From G036327475 sp036327475 (GTDB lineage Bacteria; Pseudomonadota; Gammaproteobacteria; Enterobacterales; Enterobacteriaceae), in NCBI RefSeq assembly GCF_036327475.1, contig NZ_CP132913.1, positions 620,001-684,000 on the forward strand: a DNA stretch of 64,000 bases, given 5' to 3'. The notes below the pieces were generated by a model that saw nothing but the letters and a program-made list of their open reading frames with translations, had not been told where the DNA came from and did not search any database. The translations under genes and the position numbers were made by a program. Below, piece after piece: positions 49,367-59,625 of the stretch. Within the stretch, counting starts at the first letter, position 1. Every line of letters starts with the position of its first letter.

Positions 49367-51111
49367 TGGCCGAACTGCAACCAGTGAAGTTGGGCGTAAA
49401 CCCCCTGGCGCGATATCAGCTCCTCATGATCGCCACGTTCGACGATCCGTCCCTCTTCTACCACTAGAATTTCATCAGCTTTTTCGATGGTGGACAGACG
49501 ATGGGCGATGACTAGGGCGGTTCGATTCTTTTGCAGCGCATCCAGCGCTTTTTGGATTGCCCGCTCAGATTCGGCATCCAGCGCCGAGGTGGCCTCGTCG
49601 AGGATAAGTATTGGGCAATCGCGCAGCAGCGCGCGGGCGATGGCGATGCGCTGACGCTGACCGCCGGAGAGCAAGATGCCATTTTCGCCAATCACCGTAT
49701 CCAGGCCCATGTCCATTTTTTCGATGAAATCCATGGCGTAAGCCATGCAGGCAGCGTTCTCTACCTGCTTGCGGGAGTAGGTTGTCTTGCAGGCATAAGC
49801 GATATTGTTGGCGATAGTATCGTTAAACAAATGCACATTTTGAGAAACCAGGGCCACCTGGTTACGCAGCGAGGCTAGCTTATAGGCGCGCAAATCGGTA
49901 CCGTCAAGCAAGATCTGGCCCTGTTGGATATCGTAAAATCGCGTCAACAAATTGGCGATGGTCGATTTACCGGCACCGGAGCGTCCCACCAACGCCACCG
50001 TATGCCCCGCCGGAATGCTCAGGCTGATGTCGTGCAGCGAAGGTGTCTCTTTGCCGGGATAGGAAAAGGTGACGTGTTCGAAGGCGATATCCCCTTTAAC
50101 GCGTTCGACCTCCACCATCCCCTCATCCTTTTCGGTTTCCATATCAAGAATGGAAAACAGCGTCTGGCAAGCGGCCATACCGCGCTGGAACTGGGCGTTG
50201 ACGTTTGTCAGTGATTTCAGCGGGCGCATCAGAGCAATCATTGACGAAAACACGAAGGTAATAGTCCCGGCGGTCAAGGTTTTCATCACCGACGGAAAGC
50301 TGGCGGCATACAGAACAAAGGCCAGCGCCAGAGAGGCGATAAACTGGATTAGCGGATCGGAGACCGAAGAGGCGGCCACCATTTTCATCCTCTGCTGGCG
50401 CATGCGGTTGCTGACGCTGTTGAAACGCTCGTTTTCAACCTCTTGACCGCCAAAAATCAGGACTTCCCTATGCCCCCTGAGCATCTGCTCAGCGCTGGTG
50501 GTCACCTGCCCCATGGTGTTTTGTATTCTTTTACTAATCTGTCGGAATCGTTTTGACACCTGCCTGATGGCTAACGATACCACTGGTGCAATCACCATCA
50601 GGATCAGCGACAGTTGCCAACTGTAATAGAACATCATCGCAAACAGGCTGATGATCGATGCCCCTTCGCGAATCGCGGTAATCAGCGCGCCGGAGGAGGA
50701 TGAGGCTACCTGTTCGGAATCATAGGTAATGCGTGAAAGCAAGGTGCCGGTGGATTGCTGGTCGAAAAAAGATACTGGCATGTCCATCATGTGGTTAAAC
50801 AGCCTGCGGCGCATGTTCATCACCACTTTGCCGGAAACCCAGGATACACAATAGCTGGAGACAAAGCCGCTAACGCCGCGCAGCACCATCAGACCAATCA
50901 CCACCAGCGGCATCCAGACCAGAATATTGCTGTTGGCTTTGCCAAATCCGTCATCCATCAGTGGCTTAAGCAGTGATAGCATAAAGGTATCGCTGGCAGC
51001 ATTGAGTATCAGGGCAACCGTCGCAACGATCAGACCTGTCTTGAAAGGTGAGATCATCGGCCAAAGGCGACGGAAAGTCCGCCAGGTAGAGAGAGTTTTA
51101 TCGTTTAGCAT
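49363..51111 (-). CDS. msbA: Lipid A export ATP-binding/permease protein MsbA
   Basis: MsbA flips core-lipid A across the inner membrane. The 582 residues match E. coli. Six membrane helices lead to an ATPase domain with Walker A GRSGAGKST near 376, Q-loop LVSQNVHLFND, signature LLSGGQRQRIAIARALL, Walker B ILILDEATSALDAES and switch histidine in VIAHRLSTIEKAD. Comparable operons carry comEC just upstream; here that gene is dead. Confidence 0.98.
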   Translation of the reverse strand: MLNDKTLSTWRTFRRLWPMISPFKTGLIVATVALILNAASDTFMLSLLKPLMDDGFGKANSNILVWMPLVVIGLMVLRGVSGFVSSYCVSWVSGKVVMNMRRRLFNHMMDMPVSFFDQQSTGTLLSRITYDSEQVASSSSGALITAIREGASIISLFAMMFYYSWQLSLILMVIAPVVSLAIRQVSKRFRQISKRIQNTMGQVTTSAEQMLRGHREVLIFGGQEVENERFNSVSNRMRQQRMKMVAASSVSDPLIQFIASLALAFVLYAASFPSVMKTLTAGTITFVFSSMIALMRPLKSLTNVNAQFQRGMAACQTLFSILDMETEKDEGMVEVERVKGDIAFEHVTFSYPGKETPSLHDISLSIPAGHTVALVGRSGAGKSTIANLLTRFYDIQQGQILLDGTDLRAYKLASLRNQVALVSQNVHLFNDTIANNIAYACKTTYSRKQVENAACMAYAMDFIEKMDMGLDTVIGENGILLSGGQRQRIAIARALLRDCPILILDEATSALDAESERAIQKALDALQKNRTALVIAHRLSTIEKADEILVVEEGRIVERGDHEELISRQGVYAQLHWLQFGQ

Positions 51112-51147
51112 TCATTTACCAGTGCTGGAACTAACTAGCCGCCTATT

Positions 51148-52450
51148 CTACCTATTTAGCGCGACGACACCAAACCACTGATGATCCCATCGGCGGGAAA
51201 TTTGACCGCGATAGGCTAACACCTCAAACGACCGCGCATAAAAACGCACACTCAGTTGGCCGTTTATCGCCGGCGTGATAACCACCCCTTGACTCGACAG
51301 CGTTAACCACCCTTGTGCAAGCGGCGTCATCACGCTATCAAGCATATAGATCCGCCCAACGCTAGAGCTGAGTGCTTACCTCTCTTAAGACCACCGGTGA
51401 CGATAGCCGCCAAAATGAGCGGCGTGCTGATAAACGACACCAGCAGCACCGCCCACAAATTGGCCGACAGCTCCAACGGATTACCGCCGTGGAACAGTAA
51501 ACACTGTATCCGCCAGGCGAACAATAGTCCAAAGCGTCAGTGCCAGTAAGCCGCGCTTGGCGGGGAAATTCGCCCTGGAAGATGGCGCCACATAGCCCGC
51601 TGCGCATGCCCAGCAGAACAGCAGTGGTGCTCCAACAGAAGATTCCGATATGCGGCCATGAGATCGCCATGAGATGGGCGATGCCAGTATGCGACAGTAA
51701 TCACCATTCACCGTCACTGATTTCCTGGGTTGTGTCCCAGTGCCAGCATCAACGCCAGCCAGCCGCGGCTGCGTCTATTGAGAGATTGAGGGCGGCCACG
51801 TGGGCTATCAAGGGCTGATTATCCTGATTCCAGGCTGTGGTTCGCTTCAGGCCAGCATCAGCACCTCCACCACCAAATGCTGCACCGCGCGGTGACCAGT
51901 TAAAAGTAACAACCAGCCGGCAGCATAGCGCGCCCGTCGTCGGAAGTTGTGGCAAAAACAACACATTCCCCCACGATAACGGCCACTACCAGCGCGGTCA
52001 TTGACAATGGCATCAACAGATTCTCCTCTTAATGGACGCGGTAAAGAAGACAGGAAGTATCAGACATCAGATGCGGTGCAGTCTCGCCGCAGGGATGAAA
52101 CGGGAAGCCGTGCCGCAGTTAATTACCACTTGACAGCCGGCCAGGGGAAATGGCGACGGTGCTTTCGGCAGGTAGCTCGCCTCATGCACCTTCCCGCAAC
52201 GACCACGCGCAATAGCCGAGAGTGACGATGTAAGCGATAACGCCGAAGTGGGCGGTGTGAATGACGACATTGGCGGCATTGCCGCAAGCAGACTTTCCAC
52301 CGACTTACTCCACCAATCGCTATCGCTGAACAAGTCGCTATCATCAAGCCATACTAGGCGGCTGTCGACGCCATCTTCACACGCAACATCACTGCACTGC
52401 AAATTGAGCAAGAGATCACCGACATCGCAACTTAACCTATCATCCTCATG
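51148..52450 (-). pseudogene. comEC: Broken DNA-uptake channel ComEC (YcaI)
   Basis: ComEC is the inner membrane channel for incoming single-stranded DNA. The tail reads INGQLSVRFYARSFEVLAYR then WDHQWFGV, matching the E. coli YcaI end (WYHQWFGV). A membrane segment further up gives CLLFHGGNPLELSANLWAVL followed by FISTPLILAAIVTGG, matching LFHGISLTSLIANLFAVPLV. Frames shift often, and the N-terminal half cannot be read. Confidence 0.85.
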
Positions 52451-53203
52451 ACCGGTCCGAAGTAGTCTCGCTTGAGCAGAGTCGTTAGCACTCTAAGCAC
52501 CACATCCGATCTGAAGGCGCAACGTTAAACCGAATCCTCCATTTTTATGCGAATGTTTGCCGCATGAAGGAAAGGCAGTGGATCCGCGCGTCCTCGTTTT
52601 GTTTTTTTTGGCACTGAAATAAGGTTGGACCATTAATCTTTAGCGCGTAGCCTCAGTCATACTTGTACGGTTGGGGCGAGGGTTTGAAGCTGGATTGACC
52701 TTGGTATTCCGATAACGCCAGTGCCTTTAGCTAGATCAATTTCTCCAGACGGCGGTATCCTGGCATCGCCGTTGCACAAAATTGACTCTCCTGAGGGCTG
52801 TACAATTTCAGAAATGTTATCGATTCATGTTGCCTTCTGAATGGCATTGGCGTTCAACACTTACGCCACTTCCTGGTCGCTGAACAGGATATGTCTAGGC
52901 ATTGAAAAACGACGGACATCCCCTCATCATATACGCTTAATCATGAGCGTCGTCCTGTATGCTTCAGCCGATAATCTTTTGATCACCGTTAACAGGCTGC
53001 ACCGGAGCGATGTCCAGTATCCGTTGCGGCAAGCGTTTTACATAAATACATTGGCTCAATCCTTACCAGCTCTAACTACCATTTACAGCATATCGGTACT
53101 GGTCGCTGTTTTCCCATTGGCCGTTGATCTAATCTTCGGCAGTCTGGAGGCAAAGCCTATTATGGGTCTTTCGAGTTTGCAGTAGGGCCAGTTCACGGCT
53201 TTG
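52451..53203. other. Unreadable stretch between comEC and ihfB
   Basis: By position this should contain the comEC N-terminal part, but no frame on either strand resembles it. No other gene is recognised. Confidence 0.4.
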
Positions 53204-53488
53204 TTAGCCGTAGATGTTGGCGCGATCGCGCAATTCTTTACCGGGTTTAAAATGCGGCACATATTTGCCTTCGAGCTCCACTTTATCACCGGTTTTCGGA
53301 TTGCGGCCGACGCGCGGTGCGCGGTAGTGGAGAGAAAAACTGCCAAAACCGCGGATTTCAATGCGCTCGCCACTAGCTAATGTCGTCGCCATATACTCAA
53401 GCATCTCCTTCACTGCATCCTCAACCACTTTTGCCTGGATATGAGCGTGCTGGCCAGCTAGTCTTTCGATAAGCTCGGATTTGGTCAT
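53204..53488 (-). CDS. ihfB: Integration host factor beta subunit
   Basis: IhfB pairs with IhfA to bend DNA at specific sites. The 94-residue product is full length; the beta-arm GRNPKTGDKVELEGKYVPHF with the DNA-intercalating proline is present, as is MTKSELIERLA. GGAGGAATT precedes the ATG. It lies downstream of rpsA, as in E. coli. Confidence 0.98.
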   Translation of the reverse strand: MTKSELIERLAGQHAHIQAKVVEDAVKEMLEYMATTLASGERIEIRGFGSFSLHYRAPRVGRNPKTGDKVELEGKYVPHFKPGKELRDRANIYG

Positions 53489-53531
53489 AATTCCTCCAAT
53501 TTACACGGCTCTTTTCAAGAGAAGCATAGTA

Positions 53532-53562
53532 ACTTCATTACCATTTAGGGGCTGAGTCCCCC
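53532..53562 (-). terminator. Hairpin between rpsA and ihfB
   Basis: On the minus strand GGGG-GACTCAG-CCCC-TAAAT follows the rpsA stop closely. The tract after it is not T-rich, so this may only attenuate read-through into ihfB. Confidence 0.35.
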
Positions 53563-53566
53563 GTTA

Positions 53567-55246
53567 TTATGACTCGCCTTTGGTTGCCGCTTTAAAGGCT
53601 TCAGCCATTGCGTTGGAGAAGTTGTCTTCTTCCTGCTTGTTGTTCACAGTACTGATAGCTTCTTTCTCGTCCGCCTCGTCCTTGGCACGAACTGACAGGC
53701 TGACAAGGCGGTTTTTACGATCGACGCCGGTGAATTTGGCTTCCACATCGTCGCCGACGTTGAGGATCAGCGTAGGGTCTTCCATGCGGCCGCGCGAAGC
53801 TTCAGAGGCGCGTAGATAACCTTCCACGCCACCAGTTAATTCAACTGTAGCACCTTTTGCGTCAACTGCTGTGACTTTACCAGTAACAATAGCTCCTTTC
53901 TTATTCAAAGACAGGTAATTATTGAGTGGATCTTCAGCCAGCTGCTTCACGCCAAGGGAGATACGCTCACGCTCCGCATCAACCTGCAGAACTATGGCCG
54001 CGATTTCGTCACCCTTCTTATATTCGCGCATCGCTTCTTCGCCGGCCACATTCCAAGAGATATCGGACAAATGAACCAGGCCGTCGATGCCGCCGTCCAG
54101 ACCTATGAAGATACCGAAGTCGGTGATCGACTTAATTTTACCCCCAACGCGGTCGCCCTTGCTATGGGTTTCAGCAAACTGCTGCCACGGATTGACATTG
54201 CACTGTTTCAGGCCTAGGGAGATGCGACGACGCCCTTCGTCGATGTCCAGCACCATGACTTCCACCACGTCGCCCACATTAACCACTTTCGACGGATGAA
54301 TGTTCTTGTTGGTCCAATCCATTTCGGAAATGTGCACCAGGCCTTCAACGCCTTCTTCGATTTCAACGAAGCAGCCATAGTCGGTCAGGTTGGTCACGCG
54401 GCCGGTCAGGCGGGTGCCTTCCGGGTAGCGTTTCGCGATAGCGATCCACGGATCTTCGCCCAGCTGTTTCAGACCCAGGGAGACGCGGGTACGCTCACGA
54501 TCGAATTTCAGTACTTTAATGGTGATTTCATCACCAACATTCACGATTTCGCTCGGATGCTTCACGCGCCTCCAGGCCATATCGGTAATGTGCAACAGGC
54601 CATCAACGCCGCCCAAATCAACAAAGGCGCCATAGTCAGTCAGGTTCTTGACGATACCCTTGACTTCCATGCCTTCCTGCAGGTTTTCCAGCAGTTGATC
54701 GCGCTCGGCGCTATTTTCGGATTCGATAACAGCACGACGAGAAACCACCACGTTGTTGCGTTTCTGATCTAGCTTGATCACTTTAAACTCAAGCTCTTTG
54801 CCTTCCAGATGCAGAGTGTCGCGAACCGGGCGCACGTCGACCAGAGAACCCGGCAGGAATGCACGGATACCATTCAGTTCTACGGTGAAACCGCCTTTGA
54901 CTTTCCCGTTGATAACGCCGATCACGGTGGCCGCCCCTTCGTATGCTTCTTCCAGAATCAACCAGGCTTCGTGGCGCTTGGCTTTTTCACGGGACAGCAG
55001 TGTTTCGCCGAAACCGTCTTCGACTGCATCCAGAGCGACGTCAACCTGATCGCCCACTTCGATTTCCAGCTCGCCCTGTGCGTTGCGGAACTGCTCGACA
55101 GGAATGGCGGATTCGGATTTCAGGCCGGCGTCAACCAGAACCACGTCTTTCGCGATGGATACAACGGTACCACGAACGATGGAACCCGGGCGGGTTTCGA
55201 TTTTTTTCAGGGATTCTTCAAAGAGTTGAGCAAAAGATTCTATCAT
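53567..55246 (-). CDS. rpsA: 30S ribosomal protein S1
   Basis: S1 binds mRNA upstream of start codons and unfolds it for initiation. The 559 residues hold six S1/OB repeats, e.g. GMEVKGIVKNLTDYGAFVDL, GTRLTGRVTNLTDYGCFVEI, GDRVGGKIKSITDFGIFIGL and GAIVTGKVTAVDAKGATVEL. It is nearly identical to E. coli except in the last repeat and tail. It lies downstream of cmk with about a 110-base gap, the usual cmk-rpsA-ihfB order. Confidence 0.98.
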   Translation of the reverse strand: MIESFAQLFEESLKKIETRPGSIVRGTVVSIAKDVVLVDAGLKSESAIPVEQFRNAQGELEIEVGDQVDVALDAVEDGFGETLLSREKAKRHEAWLILEEAYEGAATVIGVINGKVKGGFTVELNGIRAFLPGSLVDVRPVRDTLHLEGKELEFKVIKLDQKRNNVVVSRRAVIESENSAERDQLLENLQEGMEVKGIVKNLTDYGAFVDLGGVDGLLHITDMAWRRVKHPSEIVNVGDEITIKVLKFDRERTRVSLGLKQLGEDPWIAIAKRYPEGTRLTGRVTNLTDYGCFVEIEEGVEGLVHISEMDWTNKNIHPSKVVNVGDVVEVMVLDIDEGRRRISLGLKQCNVNPWQQFAETHSKGDRVGGKIKSITDFGIFIGLDGGIDGLVHLSDISWNVAGEEAMREYKKGDEIAAIVLQVDAERERISLGVKQLAEDPLNNYLSLNKKGAIVTGKVTAVDAKGATVELTGGVEGYLRASEASRGRMEDPTLILNVGDDVEAKFTGVDRKNRLVSLSVRAKDEADEKEAISTVNNKQEEDNFSNAMAEAFKAATKGES

Positions 55247-55359
55247 ATTTGATAATCTTCAAATTTTTTGATTAACATCCATCCGGCATCCTGCTTGATG
55301 GGGCTGTCATACACGCCCCACTACCTTTCCTCGCTGTATGGTAATTTAAGACGATATCG

Positions 55360-56043
55360 TTATGATAGCGCCAGAACCTGCCTGGCGCGCGACAACGCTT
55401 TAGCTATCACTTCATCGATCGTCAGGCGAGTTGAGTCAAGCACCAGCGCGTCAGCCGCCGGCACTAATGGCGCAACCGTGCGATTGCGATCGCGATCGTC
55501 ACGTTCTTTTATCTCGGATAAAAGGCGCCTGATGCTAACACTAAAGCCCTTTTCCTGCAACTGCCGCATGCGGCGGTGCGCTCTTTCTTCCGATGACGCG
55601 TCCAGAAAGATTTTTACTGGCGCATCGGGAAATACCACAGTTCCCATGTCGCGACCATCGGCGATGAGGCCCGGCGCGGCGCGAAACGCGCGCTGACGCC
55701 GCAGCAGCGCTTTGCGCACGCGCGGAAAAGCAGCGATTTGCGACGCGGTATTGCCGACGGTTTCGTTGCGAATGGCCTGGCTGACGTCTTCCCTTTCCAG
55801 TACTATTGTTAACTGACCCTGCTCAACCTCGAAGCTGACATCGAGATGAGCAGCGAGAGACACTAACACCTCCTCGCTGTGGATGGCTACTTGGTGATGT
55901 AGGGCCGCCAGTGCTAACACCCGGTAGATCGCACCGGAATCCAGTAAATGCCATTGTAACATTTCCGCCAACGCTTTGCAGAGCGTCCCCTTTCCTGCAC
56001 CGCTCGGTCCATCGATGGTGATTACCGGAGCCATAACCGTCAT
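55360..56043 (-). CDS. cmk: Cytidylate kinase
   Basis: Cmk phosphorylates CMP and dCMP, recycling pyrimidine nucleotides from RNA turnover. The chosen start gives 227 residues as in E. coli, beginning MTVMAPVITIDGPSGAGKGT with the P-loop near residue 12-18; AAGGAG lies just before it. ADGRDMGTVVFPDAPVKIFL and the R-RD-RDR lid segment are intact. The nineteen extra codons upstream are not family-like. With pyrD dead, CMP recycling may matter more. Confidence 0.96.
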   Translation of the reverse strand: MTVMAPVITIDGPSGAGKGTLCKALAEMLQWHLLDSGAIYRVLALAALHHQVAIHSEEVLVSLAAHLDVSFEVEQGQLTIVLEREDVSQAIRNETVGNTASQIAAFPRVRKALLRRQRAFRAAPGLIADGRDMGTVVFPDAPVKIFLDASSEERAHRRMRQLQEKGFSVSIRRLLSEIKERDDRDRNRTVAPLVPAADALVLDSTRLTIDEVIAKALSRARQVLALS

Positions 56044-56126
56044 TATCTTCTCCTTTAAGCGCGACGGGTAAGAAAGCCTCAGGGATCCCCTAGGTTTCAT
56101 TGAATATCATTATACCCTTCATTATG

Positions 56127-57434
56127 TCATAGCGCCAAATGCGATGAGGCCGGCGTGCTTAACGCCGCCAATCGGACAAAAAAGTCCGGGAAGGTTTTGT
56201 GGGTACATTGCGGATCGAGAATCGTCACCGGCGTATCGGACAGCGCCACTAACGAGAAACACATCGCCATGCGGTGGTCGTTATAGGTACCGATGCGGGC
56301 GGCGGTCAGTTTAGTGGGCGGCGTGACGGACAGATAATCCTCCCCCTCGGTGACGGTGGCGCCTACTTTGCGCAGCTCGGTGGCCATCGCCGTCAGCCGG
56401 TCGGTCTCTTTGACGCGCCAGTTAGCGATATTGCGTAACGTGGTAGTGCCGCCGCTAGCGAACAGCGCGGTGGTGGCGATGGTCATCGCCGCATCGGGGA
56501 TGTGATTCATGTCCATATCAACAGCGTGCAGCGTAGCACGGCTGCATTCGATGTAGTCATCCCCCCAACGAAGGGTAGCGCCCATGCTCTCCAGAACATT
56601 GGCGAAGTGGATATCGCCCTGTACGCTGTAGCGGCCAATGCCAGTGACCCGCACGGTGCCGCCGCGGATTGCTGCCGCCGCCAGAAAATAGGAGGCGTTA
56701 GAGGCATCCCCTTCCACCAGATAATCCCCAGGCGAACGGTAGATGCCGTTGCCTGTGAGGTAAAACACACGGTAATTATCGTGGCGCACCGTAATTCCGA
56801 AGCTTTTCATCAATGCCAGGGTGATATCGATATAGGGTCGGGACACCAGTCCACCCTTAATGCTGATGCGACTGTCCTGCGGCGCCAGTGGCGCCATCAT
56901 CAATAGCGCGGTGAGAAATTGGCTGGAGACGCTGCCATCGACGGTGATATCGCCGCCTTGATAGCCGCCGTGCAAACGTAGCGGCGGATAATGTTCTTGT
57001 TCGAGATAATCAATTTGCGCCCCGCCCTGGCGCAGCGCGTCCACTAGATGACCAATCGGCCGCTCTTTCATGCGCGGCTCGCCTGTCAACGTCACATCCT
57101 GCACCTGTAGGCACAGCGCGGCGGTCAACGGGCGCATAGCGGTGCCGGCGTTGCCGAGAAACAGCGTCAGCGCGTCATTCGCGCGCAGCGGGCCGCCGAG
57201 GCCGTCAATTTCACAGCTGCGGCGGTCCGCCGATAGGCGGTAATTGACGCCGAGCTGGCCTAGGGCCGTCAGCATATGGCGGACATCGTCGCCGTCGAGC
57301 AGGTTGGTCAAGCGCGTAGTGCCGATGGCCTGTGCCGCCAGCAATAGAGCGCGATTGGAAACGCTTTTGGAACCCGGAAAATTGAGGGTGCCATCGACGC
57401 GCGTGATGGGATTTAAGGTCAGGGAATTCTGCAT
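56127..57434 (-). CDS. aroA: 3-phosphoshikimate 1-carboxyvinyltransferase (EPSP synthase)
   Basis: AroA adds enolpyruvyl from PEP to shikimate-3-phosphate on the way to chorismate. Starting at MQNSLTLNPITRVDGTLNFP the product has 435 residues (E. coli 427). Key blocks: GSKSVSNRALLLAA, LFLGNAGTAMRPLTAALCL near 90-108, GEPRMKERPIGHLVDALR, and DMDMNHIPDAAMT. GGAG lies 12 bases upstream. It follows serC, but the gap of 391 bases is larger than in the E. coli serC-aroA operon. Confidence 0.96.
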   Translation of the reverse strand: MQNSLTLNPITRVDGTLNFPGSKSVSNRALLLAAQAIGTTRLTNLLDGDDVRHMLTALGQLGVNYRLSADRRSCEIDGLGGPLRANDALTLFLGNAGTAMRPLTAALCLQVQDVTLTGEPRMKERPIGHLVDALRQGGAQIDYLEQEHYPPLRLHGGYQGGDITVDGSVSSQFLTALLMMAPLAPQDSRISIKGGLVSRPYIDITLALMKSFGITVRHDNYRVFYLTGNGIYRSPGDYLVEGDASNASYFLAAAAIRGGTVRVTGIGRYSVQGDIHFANVLESMGATLRWGDDYIECSRATLHAVDMDMNHIPDAAMTIATTALFASGGTTTLRNIANWRVKETDRLTAMATELRKVGATVTEGEDYLSVTPPTKLTAARIGTYNDHRMAMCFSLVALSDTPVTILDPQCTHKTFPDFFVRLAALSTPASSHLAL

Positions 57435-57825
57435 GTATAACACGTTCTCCAGCAAACAATAACGCCTGGCCTTGACAGCCCTCGGCGCAAAGATGACTTG
57501 GCAGCGGCCGACCCAAGGCTAGCTTCGCCATTATAGAAAAATACTTTGCAGCAACGCCATCATACACCAACAACAAACTAGGACTACGCGGGCAATGTGG
57601 AGCCGCCCGGCGACAAATCGAAGCCCAGGTAACGCAAGTGGAAAACAACACACCAGCAACAGCCATCGCCGTTCAGTTGACAGCCTCACACACCGCTCAA
57701 CGGCGCAGTCGATTAACGACCAGTGATCTACGGTCAATGGTTGACTGTCATTGGTATTGTACTACAGCGTGGCAACGGGCAAATCGACTACGCCGCCGCG
57801 TGCGGCCACGGCACAGCGGCGAACG
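57435..57825. other. Extended serC-aroA spacer
   Basis: No gene or terminator is recognised. The spacer is several times longer than in E. coli, so aroA may have its own promoter here. Confidence 0.4.
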
Positions 57826-58911
57826 TTACCCGTGTCGGCGAGCAAACCCCAGCATAAAGTCCACCAGAGCCTGCACGCCTGCCAGCGGCATGGCATTGTA
57901 CAGTGATGCGCGCATGCCGCCCACCGCCCTATGCCCTTTCAGGGCATGCAGGCCGGCATCCTTGGCCTCCTGTAAGAACAGCGCATTCAGATTACTGTCC
58001 GCCAATTGGAACGGCACATTCATGCGCGAACGGTTAGCCGGCGCGACGCTATTACGATAAAAATCGCTCGCGTCAATGGTGCGGTACAGCAAGGACGCCT
58101 TGGCCTGGTTCCGTTTATCCATTTCAGCCAGCCCGCCCTGCGCTTTCAACCATTTGAACACCAGTCCCGAGAGATACCAGGCGAAGGTCGGCGGCGTATT
58201 GAACATGGAATCGTTTTCGGCTAATACGCTGTAATCAAGAATGGATGGCAATGCTTTGTTCGCGCGTCCCAGCAGATCCTCGCGCACAATGACCAGCGTT
58301 AGCCCGGCCGGCCCGATGTTTTTCTGCGCGCCGGCGTAGATTACGCCAAAACGGCTGACGTCCAGGGGGTGCGACAAGATCGTGGAGGAGAAGTCCGCCA
58401 CCACAACTCGATCGCCGAAATCCGGCAATTCATCAATGGCCAGACCATCAACAGTTTCATTCGGGCAATAATGGACATAGGAACCGTCAGCGGATAAGGC
58501 CCAGTCGCGCATTGGTTTAATCGCACGCAGGCCGTCTATTTTAGTGGTGACATCAATCACCCGCGGGTCGCAATATTTTTGCACTTCTTTTATCGCGCTG
58601 CGCGACCAGTAGCCGCCATCGATATAATCGGCGCTGGCGACATCTCCCAGCAGATTCATCGGCACCGCGGCGAATTGCGCACGCGCACCGCCGTGGCAAA
58701 ACAGAACCTTATAATTGTCGGGGATCACCAGCAGCTCGCGTAGGTCTTGTTCTGAGGACTGCGCCACTTCGAGAAATTCTTTACTGCGATGGCTGATTTC
58801 CATGACCGATGTACCCAGGCCATGCCAATTACACAATTCCTGTTCCGTCTTGCGCAACACTTCCGCCGGCAGCATTGCCGGACCAGAGCTAAAATTAAAC
58901 ACCTGATTCAT
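57826..58911 (-). CDS. serC: Phosphoserine aminotransferase
   Basis: SerC makes phosphoserine from phosphohydroxypyruvate and also acts in the pyridoxal phosphate route. The 361 residues start MNQVFNFSSGPAMLPAEVLR; a GTG two codons earlier is less likely because GGTGGG sits at proper distance from the ATG. The PLP lysine is in VIYAGAQKNIGPAGLTLVIV near residue 198. GGARAQFAAVPMNLL and the C-terminal GGMRASLYNAMPLAGV blocks are intact. Confidence 0.96.
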   Translation of the reverse strand: MNQVFNFSSGPAMLPAEVLRKTEQELCNWHGLGTSVMEISHRSKEFLEVAQSSEQDLRELLVIPDNYKVLFCHGGARAQFAAVPMNLLGDVASADYIDGGYWSRSAIKEVQKYCDPRVIDVTTKIDGLRAIKPMRDWALSADGSYVHYCPNETVDGLAIDELPDFGDRVVVADFSSTILSHPLDVSRFGVIYAGAQKNIGPAGLTLVIVREDLLGRANKALPSILDYSVLAENDSMFNTPPTFAWYLSGLVFKWLKAQGGLAEMDKRNQAKASLLYRTIDASDFYRNSVAPANRSRMNVPFQLADSNLNALFLQEAKDAGLHALKGHRAVGGMRASLYNAMPLAGVQALVDFMLGFARRHG

Positions 58912-59019
58912 TTTCACCCACCACGATTTGCCAATAATACCACGAAATTAACCTACCATGGTTGTAACACTGCTCACAGCCGGCCGCAACACCTGATGCT
59001 TAAGAGAATACATGGAGCA

Positions 59020-59625
59020 ATAAGTGATCCGGATGACACAGACCTTGTCTGGTTGGTGTATATCCGCGATCGCAACTGCCACTATGCTTTACAAACGGAA
59101 GGAGGAGATACGAAAAGCGGCACCAGCCTCAGTGTTGGGTGAGTATTTTGAAGCCTCTCCACCAACTATTTCGCCGATTTTTCTCTTGGTGCAACTGGTC
59201 GACAGCGGCGAGTTTGTGCATTATCCAAGCGAGTGCTGGTTCGCGCTTCCAGCCGACGGCGGATTGCCGGGCGGAATCCTGAACGATTATCTGTGCGCTT
59301 TTACGATCCGGACAAGAATCAGCCACCAGTCGTCCGACGGCACCACGATCTACATTCCAGCGAATATTGTCGGTAACCTGTATTTCTAACGGCATATCGG
59401 CAGACAATACAGCCAACGAAGCCCGGGTGAAGGCGCTATCCGAGGTGTTTGAGTGCTGCGTCAAAAACCGTAGCATCGCGGATGCTATCAGTTTATCACC
59501 CATTCCTCCACAGCCGGTTCTAGCGCGCTATCCCGTCGTAATGAAGCCATCGCCATTGAGGGTGAAGGGTTTCCCATTTTGCCTTCGATGCCTGGCTGGG
59601 CGGACAATTTTCCGTGTCAGCTCGA
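59020..59625 (+). pseudogene. ycaO: N-terminal remnant of YcaO
   Basis: YcaO assists ribosomal S12 methylthiolation in E. coli and defines an ATP-using cyclodehydratase family. Pieces in order: VWLVYIRDRNCHYALQT, LGEYFEASPP, GEFVHYPSECWFALPADGGL, TTIYIPANIVGNLYF, then NEARVKALSEVFECCVKNRS and EGEGFPILP. These follow E. coli YcaO residues about 45-260. The rest is deleted and the DNA continues straight into pflB. Confidence 0.87.
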
